Below, one piece after another: positions 5,977 through 10,785 of a stretch of 10,785 nt of DNA (its first letter is position 1; every line of letters starts with the position of its first letter). The translations under genes were made by a program, and so were the position numbers. Below the pieces are notes generated by a model. It had not been told where the DNA came from and did no database searches. It was given only the letters and a program-made list of their open reading frames with translations. This stretch comes from Candidatus Methanoplasma sp. (GTDB lineage: Archaea > Thermoplasmatota > Thermoplasmata > Methanomassiliicoccales > Methanomethylophilaceae). Where the stretch lies: assembly GCA_031288985.1 (NCBI GenBank), contig JAITQH010000101.1:1-10785 (forward strand). Reading direction: 5' to 3'.

Positions 5977-5988
5977 TGATTTAAATCA
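5977..5988 (-). promoter_or_regulatory. TATA box inside a perfect 12-bp palindrome
   Basis: TGATTTAAATCA is a perfect palindrome. Its A/T core lies 23-28 bases before the ATG at 5958, so it is probably the TATA box of the HTH gene. A dyad over a TATA box upstream of a regulator gene suggests autorepression by blocking TBP; that is inference. Confidence 0.5.
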
Positions 5989-6027
5989 TGATGTATGACG
6001 ATCCTGAGACGTCAAACATGGCCGGGA

Positions 6028-6195
6028 TCAGCGTCCGTACCACTTCTGTTTTCCCCATTTGGAGTAATTGGCCCAATACCCCTGTATAAATGAACCGCAG
6101 CAATCCAAGGCTTTCTTCTCCGCTTCGTCTCCGCGGTGCACCTTGTAGCAGTTCAGGCATTGGAACCTGAGATCGGGGGCCTTCTGTTTCGCCAT
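6028..6195 (-). CDS. Small Cys-rich (zinc-ribbon-like) protein, 55 residues
   Basis: The protein starts MAKQKAPDLRFQCLNCYKVH and ends SKWGKQKWYGR. A CxxC knuckle (C13, C16) with a nearby His (H20), followed by C32-C33, could hold one zinc ion. The C-terminal half is rich in Trp, Tyr and Lys, suggesting contact with nucleic acid or a protein partner. The open frame continues 33 codons farther upstream, but the ATG at 6195 is preferred because a TATA-like box sits 27 bases before it and the upstream residues look non-coding. I do not know its function. It is transcribed alone, divergent from the winged-helix gene at 6427. Confidence 0.65.
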   Translation of the reverse strand: MAKQKAPDLRFQCLNCYKVHRGDEAEKKALDCCGSFIQGYWANYSKWGKQKWYGR

Positions 6196-6217
6196 CGCGA
6201 CGTGATTGGCGACTCTG

Positions 6218-6226
6218 TTAATAAAA
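6218..6226 (-). promoter_or_regulatory. TATA-like box of the 55-residue gene
   Basis: TTTTATTAA on the minus strand, centred 27 bases before the ATG at 6195. It fits a leaderless transcript and supports the short start. Confidence 0.5.
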
Positions 6227-6392
6227 CTTATCAAAGAATACGCCGGAGTTCGGTTCTGACCCAGCGGGCGCCCGGCGCCTGCGTACTGCCGCACACTATT
6301 TATCCGATTGGCTTATTGCAGGCACACCGACCGTGCGATGTTGGCAGATTGGGGGGTTCTACAGCGTGTGCTATTTAGCATAACCCTTAAAT

Positions 6393-6400
6393 TTTAAATA
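6393..6400 (+). promoter_or_regulatory. TATA box of the winged-helix - trm56 - HD operon
   Basis: TTTAAATA, ending 26 bases before the ATG at 6427, with no Shine-Dalgarno sequence before that ATG. It fits a leaderless first gene. The remainder of 6196-6426 shows no gene. Confidence 0.6.
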
Positions 6401-6426
6401 CTCTCCTTGCGCTTGGGGTAATTCCT

Positions 6427-6927
6427 ATGAATAGAATTAAGGTCATCAACGAACCGTCTGAGCTGGTACCCATGCTCAGGTCGGTGGATACTCCTGTGAA
6501 GAGGGACGTATTGAAAGAGGTGACCTTGGAATGGAAGACCGCCGACGATATAGAGAAGAAGTTCGGACCCGAGGGCAGGAACGCCATAGTGTTCTTTGAG
6601 AAAATGAAACTCGTGGAGACGCGCTGGCTCTCCGTTGACGGCGGATATCCCGAAAAATCATATCACACATACTACACTTCGTTCAACATAAACGCGCAAT
6701 GGCCGGTCTATGAGATCAGCGACGTCCTCGCGGCCGCCATGATGAATGATGAAGAGTATGCCTTGGCAGAGGCCCGCATACTTTCTGAAGTAAGCAAAGA
6801 GGGACGGTTTTCAGGCGACGTCGCCGAGGCGCTCGGCCTCTCGTCCACAATGCTCAAGAGCTTGGTCCGCAGGTCCGTCAAGATGGACTACCGCGGCCAC
6901 CGCATAGAACTCATAAGAGAAGAGTGA
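6427..6927 (+). CDS. ArsR-like winged-helix transcriptional regulator
   Basis: A 166-residue protein. Residues ~14-75 form an ArsR/MarR-type winged helix: DTPVKRDVLKEVTLEWKTAD, DIEKKFGPEGRNAIVFFEKM and KLVETRW, with SYHTYYTSFN as the wing strand. A second helical region (~95-155), containing ARILSEVSKEGRFSGDVAEA and LGLSSTMLKSLVRR, could be a further HTH-like or dimerisation domain. No metal-binding Cys cluster is visible, so it is unlikely to be a classic ArsR metal sensor. It is the first gene of a tight operon: trm56 begins one base after its stop. It may control the operon, though no operator is evident. Confidence 0.8.
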   Translation: MNRIKVINEPSELVPMLRSVDTPVKRDVLKEVTLEWKTADDIEKKFGPEGRNAIVFFEKMKLVETRWLSVDGGYPEKSYHTYYTSFNINAQWPVYEISDVLAAAMMNDEEYALAEARILSEVSKEGRFSGDVAEALGLSSTMLKSLVRRSVKMDYRGHRIELIREE

Positions 6928-6928
6928 G

Positions 6929-7447
6929 ATGCCCGGCATTTGGGTTATGCGCATAGGACACCGCCCTCAGAGGGACAAACGCGTGACCACCCACGTCGCA
7001 CTCACCGCAAGGGCGATGGGCGCGTCCGGGATATTCGTCGACACGCCCGATCCTGTCCTTGAAGAGAACGTGCGCAGCGTTGCTGAGAGGTTCGGCGGGA
7101 GCTTCCGGGTCAAGACCGGCGTGGGATGGAAGGATGCCCTGAAGGATTTCGACGGCGTCTCGGTGCAACTGACCATGTACGGCCAGAAGCTCGACGAGGG
7201 CCTTCCGAAGATCCCGCAGGATCGGGATATCATGATAATCGTCGGAGCGGAGAAGGTCCCGTTCGAGGTGTACGAACGCGCCGATCTGAACATATCCGTC
7301 GGAAACCAGCCGCATTCTGAGATCGCGGCGCTGGCAGTGCTCCTGGATCGTTTCACCGCCGGCAAGAACCTATACTCTGAGCGTGATGGAAATATGTCCG
7401 TTGTACCAAACGAGCGGGGGAAGACCGTTGTCGAGAGACCTTCCTGA
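6929..7447 (+). CDS. trm56: tRNA (cytidine(56)-2'-O)-methyltransferase
   Basis: The protein (172 residues) carries the near-invariant Trm56 N-terminus: RIGHRPQRDKRVTTHVALTARA (residues ~8-29). It then has GIFVDTP, VKTGVGWKD and the SPOUT knot region DIMIIVGAEKVPFEVYERAD followed by NISVGNQPHSEIAALAVLLD, where S-adenosylmethionine binds. Trm56 is an archaeal enzyme that methylates the 2'-hydroxyl of C56 in the T loop of tRNA, stabilising the D-loop/T-loop contact. The length matches the family. It starts one base after the stop of the preceding gene; a purine-rich stretch (AGAGTGAG) just before the ATG probably allows re-initiation. Its 3' end overlaps the start of the HD gene. Confidence 0.96.
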   Translation: MPGIWVMRIGHRPQRDKRVTTHVALTARAMGASGIFVDTPDPVLEENVRSVAERFGGSFRVKTGVGWKDALKDFDGVSVQLTMYGQKLDEGLPKIPQDRDIMIIVGAEKVPFEVYERADLNISVGNQPHSEIAALAVLLDRFTAGKNLYSERDGNMSVVPNERGKTVVERPS

Positions 7448-7994
7448 CGAGGCCGAATGCATCGGCATGCTGTACGACGCAGGATGCAAAAGACGCGTCG
7501 TCGTCCACTGCTGCACCGTAAAGGCCGTCGCGGAGGAGATTATCAGGAACATTAAGGGCGCCGACGGCAGACTCGTTCTGGCGGGCGCCATGCTCCATGA
7601 CATCGGCCGTTCCGTGGACAATTCCATAATGCATGCGTCGATCGGCTCCGACATCATCAGGAAGCTGGGTCTTCCGGCGGCGCTTTCGGAGATCGTGAGG
7701 AAGCACACAGGCGCCGGGCTTGACGACGACGACGTCCGCGAGTTCGGACTTCCCCCCGGAGACTACATCCCCAGAACTCTGGAGGAGAAGATCGTCGCCC
7801 ATGCGGACAACCTCGTGAGCGATGACCGCGTCGTCGGGCACATGCACTCGGTGGAGAAGCTGCGCGCCAAAGGGGCCGTCCGCGGGGCCGAGCGCGTGGA
7901 AAGGCTTCATTGGGAGCTGTCCGGACTTTACGGCATGGATCTGGACGTCATACAGGATATAATCGGCGAGCATCCCCGCATCGCCGCGTCATAA
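7428..7994 (+). CDS. HD-domain protein of the archaeal TIGR00295 type
   Basis: A 188-residue HD-superfamily hydrolase. Metal-binding residues are visible: VVHCC (H27), LHDIG (H57, D58), the following IMHASIG and VRKHTG histidines, and IVAHADNLVS. The N-terminus LPDEAECIGMLYDAGC is the usual beginning of this archaeal family. Substrates are unknown; HD proteins are mostly phosphohydrolases or phosphodiesterases. The frame opens at GTG 7383/ATG 7386, which would overlap trm56 by about 60 bases and add unrelated residues. I prefer TTG at 7428, which has GGGGGAAG just upstream and gives a family-like start. The resulting 20-base overlap with trm56 implies translational coupling. Confidence 0.82.
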   Translation: MSRDLPDEAECIGMLYDAGCKRRVVVHCCTVKAVAEEIIRNIKGADGRLVLAGAMLHDIGRSVDNSIMHASIGSDIIRKLGLPAALSEIVRKHTGAGLDDDDVREFGLPPGDYIPRTLEEKIVAHADNLVSDDRVVGHMHSVEKLRAKGAVRGAERVERLHWELSGLYGMDLDVIQDIIGEHPRIAAS

Positions 7995-8237
7995 GGGGCG
8001 CTCCACCCTCCGGGGGAAGGTGTTGAGTATTATTGCGTCCCCTATTCCGCCCACCCATCTCATCGGTATGGATATCGAGACGCCTTCCTCCACCGCCGCA
8101 GGGTTGGCCTTTTCCACATATATTCCGTGGGCGCGCACGCTCGGAATGTCGATGACGATCTCGTCGGCAACCCCGATGAACAGGCCGTTCGGAGCGTAGA
8201 TCTCGAGGCCTATGATGTTGCTGACGCACTCAAGCAT
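7989..8237 (-). CDS. PRC-barrel domain protein (archaeal, single domain)
   Basis: An 82-residue protein: MLECVSNIIGLEIYAPNGLF, IGVADEIVIDIPSVRAHGIY, VEKANP, SISIPMRWVGGIGDAIILN. The G-L-E-[IV]-Y-x-x-x-G-x-x-I-G-x-V-x-[DE] beginning and the closing G-D-x-I-[IL]-L strand fit the small PRC-barrel. In archaea this barrel is often a stand-alone protein, possibly RNA- or protein-binding; its precise role is unknown. The frame stays open far upstream, but that part is only the antisense of thioredoxin. The ATG at 8237 is supported by a TATA-like box 27 bases upstream. The 3' end overlaps that of the HD gene by six bases, in a convergent arrangement. Confidence 0.82.
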   Translation of the reverse strand: MLECVSNIIGLEIYAPNGLFIGVADEIVIDIPSVRAHGIYVEKANPAAVEEGVSISIPMRWVGGIGDAIILNTFPRRVERPL

Positions 8238-8246
8238 ACCCCTCAA

Positions 8247-8268
8247 CTTATTTATCCCAATATAATCA
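8247..8268. promoter_or_regulatory. Interleaved divergent promoters (PRC-barrel gene / thioredoxin operon)
   Basis: For the minus strand, GATTATATT (8268-8260) is centred 27 bases from the PRC-barrel ATG at 8237. For the plus strand, CTTATTTAT (8247-8255) would give a start near 8278, shortly before the Shine-Dalgarno-like AGGTGG (8282-8287) of the thioredoxin gene. Each TATA box therefore lies inside the stretch the other promoter must open, so the two directions probably compete. Confidence 0.5.
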
Positions 8269-8291
8269 TTCCCACGCGAAAAGGTGGCATG

Positions 8292-8606
8292 ATGGTTACT
8301 GAACTTACAGATACGACTATAGATGAATTCGTTAAGAACAACAGGGTTGCGGCCATAGACTGCTGGGCGCCTTGGTGCGGACCATGCAGAAGGATGGGGC
8401 CGATCGTCGAAGAGGCCGCCGCGGATCTTGCCGGAAGGGCGGGGGTTGCGAAGCTCAACGTCGACGACAACCAGAAGACGTCCCTGAAATACGGCATAAG
8501 ATCCATACCGACCGTCCTGCTGTTCAGGGACGGCGCCCTTGTGGACACTCATATCGGGCTTATCATGAAGGCCGATCTTGTGGGTCTCATCGAAGAACTG
8601 CTTTGA
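8292..8606 (+). CDS. Thioredoxin
   Basis: A 104-residue single-domain thioredoxin. AIDCWAPWCGPCRRMGP places the redox motif WCGPC at residues 28-32, followed by the conserved KLNVDDNQ strand and the cis-proline region YGIRSIPTVLLFRDG. It reduces protein disulfides in the cytoplasm and is re-reduced by the reductase encoded next to it. An extra Cys (C24) four residues before the motif occurs in several archaeal thioredoxins. Two adjacent ATGs exist (8289 and 8292); the second is preferred because it is better spaced from AGGTGG at 8282-8287. The reductase gene begins one base after its stop. Confidence 0.96.
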   Translation: MVTELTDTTIDEFVKNNRVAAIDCWAPWCGPCRRMGPIVEEAAADLAGRAGVAKLNVDDNQKTSLKYGIRSIPTVLLFRDGALVDTHIGLIMKADLVGLIEELL

Positions 8607-8607
8607 C

Positions 8608-9489
8608 ATGAACGCCGACGTGGTGGTCATCGGATCGGGGCCGGCCGGCTTGCAGGCCGCGATAAGCTCATCGAGGAAGAAAGCGGACACGGTGCTTCTG
8701 GGCAAGCCCTCCAACAGCGCCCTTTCGGGAACGGAGATAGAGAACTACTTCGGGTTGGCGGGGGTCACGGAGGGCGACGTTCTGCTTTCCAACGGAACGT
8801 CCCAGGCGGAAGCGTTCGGGTGCAGGGTGATCCGACAGAACGTGCTCGGGGCGTCTGCCGACGGCGATGCGTTCACCGTAGAGATCGAATCCGGAGAGAA
8901 GATAACCGCCAGATCCGTGGTGATCGCCACGGGCGTGTCCAGGAACAAACTTGGGATCCCGGGGGAGAAGGAGTTCTTCGGGAAGGGCGTGAGCTACTGC
9001 GCCGACTGCGACTGCAACTTCTACCGCGGCGTTCCGGTGGCGGTCATAGGCGGCGATTCCGCCGCAGCGGAGGCCGCAAAGCTTCTGAGCGGCTACGCGT
9101 CCAAGGTGTATTGGATCTCCGAAGGTCCGATCGCCGACGCACGCCTTGTGGCGGAGGCCGCCGAGGCGGGCGCGGAGGCCGTGCGCGGCGCGCCTGCCGA
9201 GATCGTCGGGACGTCCGGTGCGGAGGCTGTGGTATTAAAAAGCGGGGCGCGTATCCCGGTCAACGGGGTGTTCATCGAGCTCGGTGGGCGGTCGTCGGCG
9301 GACATCGCCATGGATCTCGGCCTTATGCCTGAGGCCGACGACACGATAAAGACCGATCCGAACGGCGGGACCTCCGTAAGGGGCGTCTTCGCCTGCGGCG
9401 ACATCACGGGCAGACCGTGGAACGTCGCCAAGGCCGTAGGGCAGGGTGCGGCCGCCGGCATGAGCGCCGCCGAACATTCGAGGAGATAA
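8608..9489 (+). CDS. trxB: Thioredoxin reductase (FAD flavoprotein, atypical pyridine-nucleotide site)
   Basis: This 293-residue protein has an FAD-binding VVVIGSGPAG (G9, G11, G14), the redox centre YCADCDCNFYRG (C131, C134), and the C-terminal flavin motif FACGDITGRPWNVAKAVGQG. It transfers electrons through FAD to thioredoxin, encoded one base upstream. Two features are unlike standard NADPH enzymes. The nucleotide motif reads VIGGDSAAAEAA (G148-A153) and so is one glycine short of GxGxxA. The next strand (KVYWISEGPIADARL) lacks the HRRxxxR signature that holds the NADPH 2'-phosphate. Thermoplasma and methanogen reductases with such changes are known to reject NADPH, and the Methanocaldococcus one uses F420H2. 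An additional Cys (C136) follows the redox pair. The start at 8608 is chosen over an upstream in-frame ATG at 8578 inside thioredoxin. Confidence 0.95.
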   Translation: MNADVVVIGSGPAGLQAAISSSRKKADTVLLGKPSNSALSGTEIENYFGLAGVTEGDVLLSNGTSQAEAFGCRVIRQNVLGASADGDAFTVEIESGEKITARSVVIATGVSRNKLGIPGEKEFFGKGVSYCADCDCNFYRGVPVAVIGGDSAAAEAAKLLSGYASKVYWISEGPIADARLVAEAAEAGAEAVRGAPAEIVGTSGAEAVVLKSGARIPVNGVFIELGGRSSADIAMDLGLMPEADDTIKTDPNGGTSVRGVFACGDITGRPWNVAKAVGQGAAAGMSAAEHSRR

Positions 9490-9490
9490 A

Positions 9491-10003
9491 ATGACGGTCG
9501 ACGACCTTGTAGCGTCAATGCTTAGAGAAGAGGGCGGGTTTCAGAAGGCTTTCAAGAACATATTGAACGAAGAACTGGACATCTCGCTCAGCGAGTTCTG
9601 CTCCGTATCCGGGGTCTCGCAGAGCACCATGTACAAGATATTGGAGGAGAACAGGGAACCCAATCTCAGGACCATCCGTCAGATCGTCAAATCCCTGAAG
9701 ACGCTGTACCGCGCCGGGACGGAGAGCTTCGTCGCGATCGTGGCCTCGCCTTCGTTCATGGAGGCCCTTCCCAGGACGATAGAGGTCTCCGGGACGGATG
9801 TGAAGATCAGAGAGTATCCCATCTCCACCATCGAGGACGCCATCATCGCCGCCGTCCGTGCGGAACGCGACAACGCCCTGGCGGTGGTGTGCGCTCCGAT
9901 CGTCGCCCCTGTCGTGGAGAAGATCCTTTCGATACCCGTCGTACCGATAATGCCCTTGGGCAGCGTGATCAAGGCATTGGACATGGTTAAAGGTATTATC
10001 TGA
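9491..10003 (+). CDS. Archaeal HTH (XRE-like) regulator with C-terminal effector domain
   Basis: A 170-residue protein. Residues ~31-70 form an XRE-type helix-turn-helix: ISLSEFCSVSGVSQSTMYKI, then LEENREPNLRTIRQIVKSLK. Residues ~80-170 form an alpha/beta domain (SFVAIVASPSFMEALPRTIE, YPISTIEDAIIAAVRAERDN, ALAVVCAPIVAPVVEKIL). It resembles the sensory domain of archaeal predicted regulators and suggests ligand control of DNA binding. It starts one base after the trxB stop, so it is the third gene of the thioredoxin operon. It might sense redox state, but it contains few cysteines and none in a pair, so that is only a guess from position. Confidence 0.8.
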   Translation: MTVDDLVASMLREEGGFQKAFKNILNEELDISLSEFCSVSGVSQSTMYKILEENREPNLRTIRQIVKSLKTLYRAGTESFVAIVASPSFMEALPRTIEVSGTDVKIREYPISTIEDAIIAAVRAERDNALAVVCAPIVAPVVEKILSIPVVPIMPLGSVIKALDMVKGII

Positions 10004-10005
10004 AT

Positions 10006-10047
10006 AAATTAAAATACCGCCTTAACTTTAGAACGTACGCCGGGAGG
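10006..10047 (+). promoter_or_regulatory. Promoter and ribosome binding site of the winged-helix - elp3 unit
   Basis: AAATTAAAATA (about 10006-10016) is a good TATA box just after the stop of the previous gene and predicts transcription start near 10038. GGGAGG at 10042-10047 is a clear Shine-Dalgarno sequence before the ATG at 10052. This gene pair therefore has a short leader, in contrast to the leaderless genes elsewhere in the window. Confidence 0.55.
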
Positions 10048-10051
10048 CATA

Positions 10052-10504
10052 ATGTTCGAACTTCGAGTCGTAAGCAACACCCCTCTGAACGGGATCCAAG
10101 ACATAAATGTGGTGGCAGAGACGTTCCTCGTGCAGATAGGATACATTCCGAAAGGGTACGACCCCAAGACGCAGGCCGAGAACGTGAGGGAGAGCGTGCC
10201 CTACCGCCTCTTCATGGAGTGTTTCATGAGCAGCGCCTCGAAGGCCTGGGCCGTGGAAGAGCTGGCGGCCCTTCTGGGCACCACGAAGCCGACCATATAC
10301 AGGCACATCAACAAGCTGAAGTCCATGGATCTCCTGGAAAGCGTTGACGTCGAATACGACGGAGCCGTCAGGAAAGGGTACCGCATAAGATACGGGGACC
10401 TGTCCAAGGCCTGGAGCTTCACCGAGGCGAACATCGCAATGGCGATGGAGAATTATCGCAAGACCGCCGTCCATTTCCAGACCCTTGCACAGGCGAACAG
10501 ATGA
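10052..10504 (+). CDS. Winged-helix transcriptional regulator
   Basis: A 150-residue protein. After an N-terminal segment (MFELRVVSNTPLNGIQDINV, then LVQIGYIPKGYDPKT), residues ~50-112 form a winged helix: YRLFMECFMSSASKAWAVEE, LAALLGTTKPTIYRHINKLK, SMDLLESVDV, with KGYRIRYGD as the wing. The C-terminal helix (FTEANIAMAMENYRKTAVHF) may serve in dimerisation. Its ligand and targets are unknown. Its stop codon overlaps the elp3 start codon (ATGA), so the two proteins are translationally coupled and probably functionally linked. Confidence 0.82.
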   Translation: MFELRVVSNTPLNGIQDINVVAETFLVQIGYIPKGYDPKTQAENVRESVPYRLFMECFMSSASKAWAVEELAALLGTTKPTIYRHINKLKSMDLLESVDVEYDGAVRKGYRIRYGDLSKAWSFTEANIAMAMENYRKTAVHFQTLAQANR

Positions 10505-10785
10505 GCGGCGAACGTGTGCGCGGACTCTGCCGGGATCTGATCGACGCCGCAAAAGCGGAACCTATGAGCAGAGATGAATTCCAGTCCCGCAAGATCAGGC
10601 TGTGCCATGAGTACAGACTGGACGAAGTGCCTCCGAACTCGGCGGTCCTGGCATGCGCCGACCCGGATGAAAGGAAGATGCTGGAACACCTCCTTGTGAA
10701 GAAACCGATGCGTACAATGAGCGGCGTCGCGGCGGTGGCCGTCATGACGTCTCCGCACCCGTGCCCGCACGGCAAGTGCACATAT
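10501..10785 (+). CDS. elp3: Elp3, tRNA wobble-uridine-modifying radical SAM acetyltransferase, N-terminal part
   Basis: The 95 residues in the window end in VAAVAVMTSPHPCPHGKCTY, which is the hallmark of archaeal Elp3 just before its radical SAM cluster. C88 and C93 of the C-x4-C-x2-C motif are visible; the third cysteine would lie just past the right edge. The preceding helical region (SRDEFQSRKIRLCHEYRLDE, VPPNSAVLACA, LLVKKPMRTMSGV) is typical of the N-terminal domain. Elp3 uses acetyl-CoA and S-adenosylmethionine to make carboxymethyl-type modifications at U34 of tRNA. In archaea it acts without the other Elongator subunits. The ATG at 10501 overlaps the stop of the preceding regulator gene by four bases. 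Confidence 0.95.
   Translation, partial: MSGERVRGLCRDLIDAAKAEPMSRDEFQSRKIRLCHEYRLDEVPPNSAVLACADPDERKMLEHLLVKKPMRTMSGVAAVAVMTSPHPCPHGKCTY

Noticed and set aside
7353..7973. 206-codon minus-strand open frame
   Set aside because: Shadow of the HD gene; the plus-strand product has the HD metal-binding residues and operon context.
8238..8714. N-terminal extension of the PRC-barrel gene to 241 residues
   Set aside because: The added part is the reverse strand of thioredoxin and the start of trxB; only the last 82 residues form the domain.

Overview
The window is archaeal. The evidence is Trm56, the N-terminus of an archaeal-type Elp3, a TIGR00295-like HD protein, PRC-barrel and winged-helix proteins of archaeal character, tRNAs with archaeal features, and A/T-rich TATA-like boxes about 25-30 bases upstream of start codons that often lack a Shine-Dalgarno sequence (leaderless pattern). 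The gene set and style fit the Thermoplasmata, possibly a Methanomassiliicoccales-type methanogen. That placement is inference from gene content; no phylogenetic marker is complete here.

Layout. Bases 1-130 carry the start of a cyclophilin-type prolyl isomerase on the minus strand. Bases 247-5650 look like an accessory region. It holds an AlbA_2/HATPase-type putative DNA-binding ATPase (minus) with two arrays of an 11-bp tandem repeat upstream of it. Next is an AAA_14/DUF4143 ATPase (plus) with a pair of 18-bp direct repeats abutting its TATA box. Then come a tRNA-Asn/tRNA-CAU pair (minus) and an A/T-richer orphan gene that resembles DUF3800 (RNase H-like) proteins. Two decayed copies of one short coding sequence lie on either side of the orphan, in the same orientation. 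Bases 5650-6195 hold two small minus-strand genes: a helix-turn-helix regulator and a 55-residue Cys-rich protein.

Bases 6427-10785 are compact core genes. A winged-helix regulator, trm56 and an HD phosphohydrolase form one tight operon. A small PRC-barrel gene converges on its end. That gene is divergent from a thioredoxin - thioredoxin reductase - HTH regulator operon, with interleaved promoters between them. A second promoter then drives a winged-helix regulator translationally coupled to elp3, which runs off the right edge.

How they work together. Trm56 (2'-O-methylation of tRNA C56) and Elp3 (wobble-uridine modification) make this a tRNA-modification neighbourhood. Thioredoxin and its reductase form a disulfide-reduction pair. 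The reductase lacks the usual NADPH-recognition residues, so it may use another electron donor. The two accessory ATPases each have their own repeat set just upstream of the promoter, which suggests repeat-based, possibly self-directed regulation. No known complete defence system or mobile element can be named from the sequence alone.
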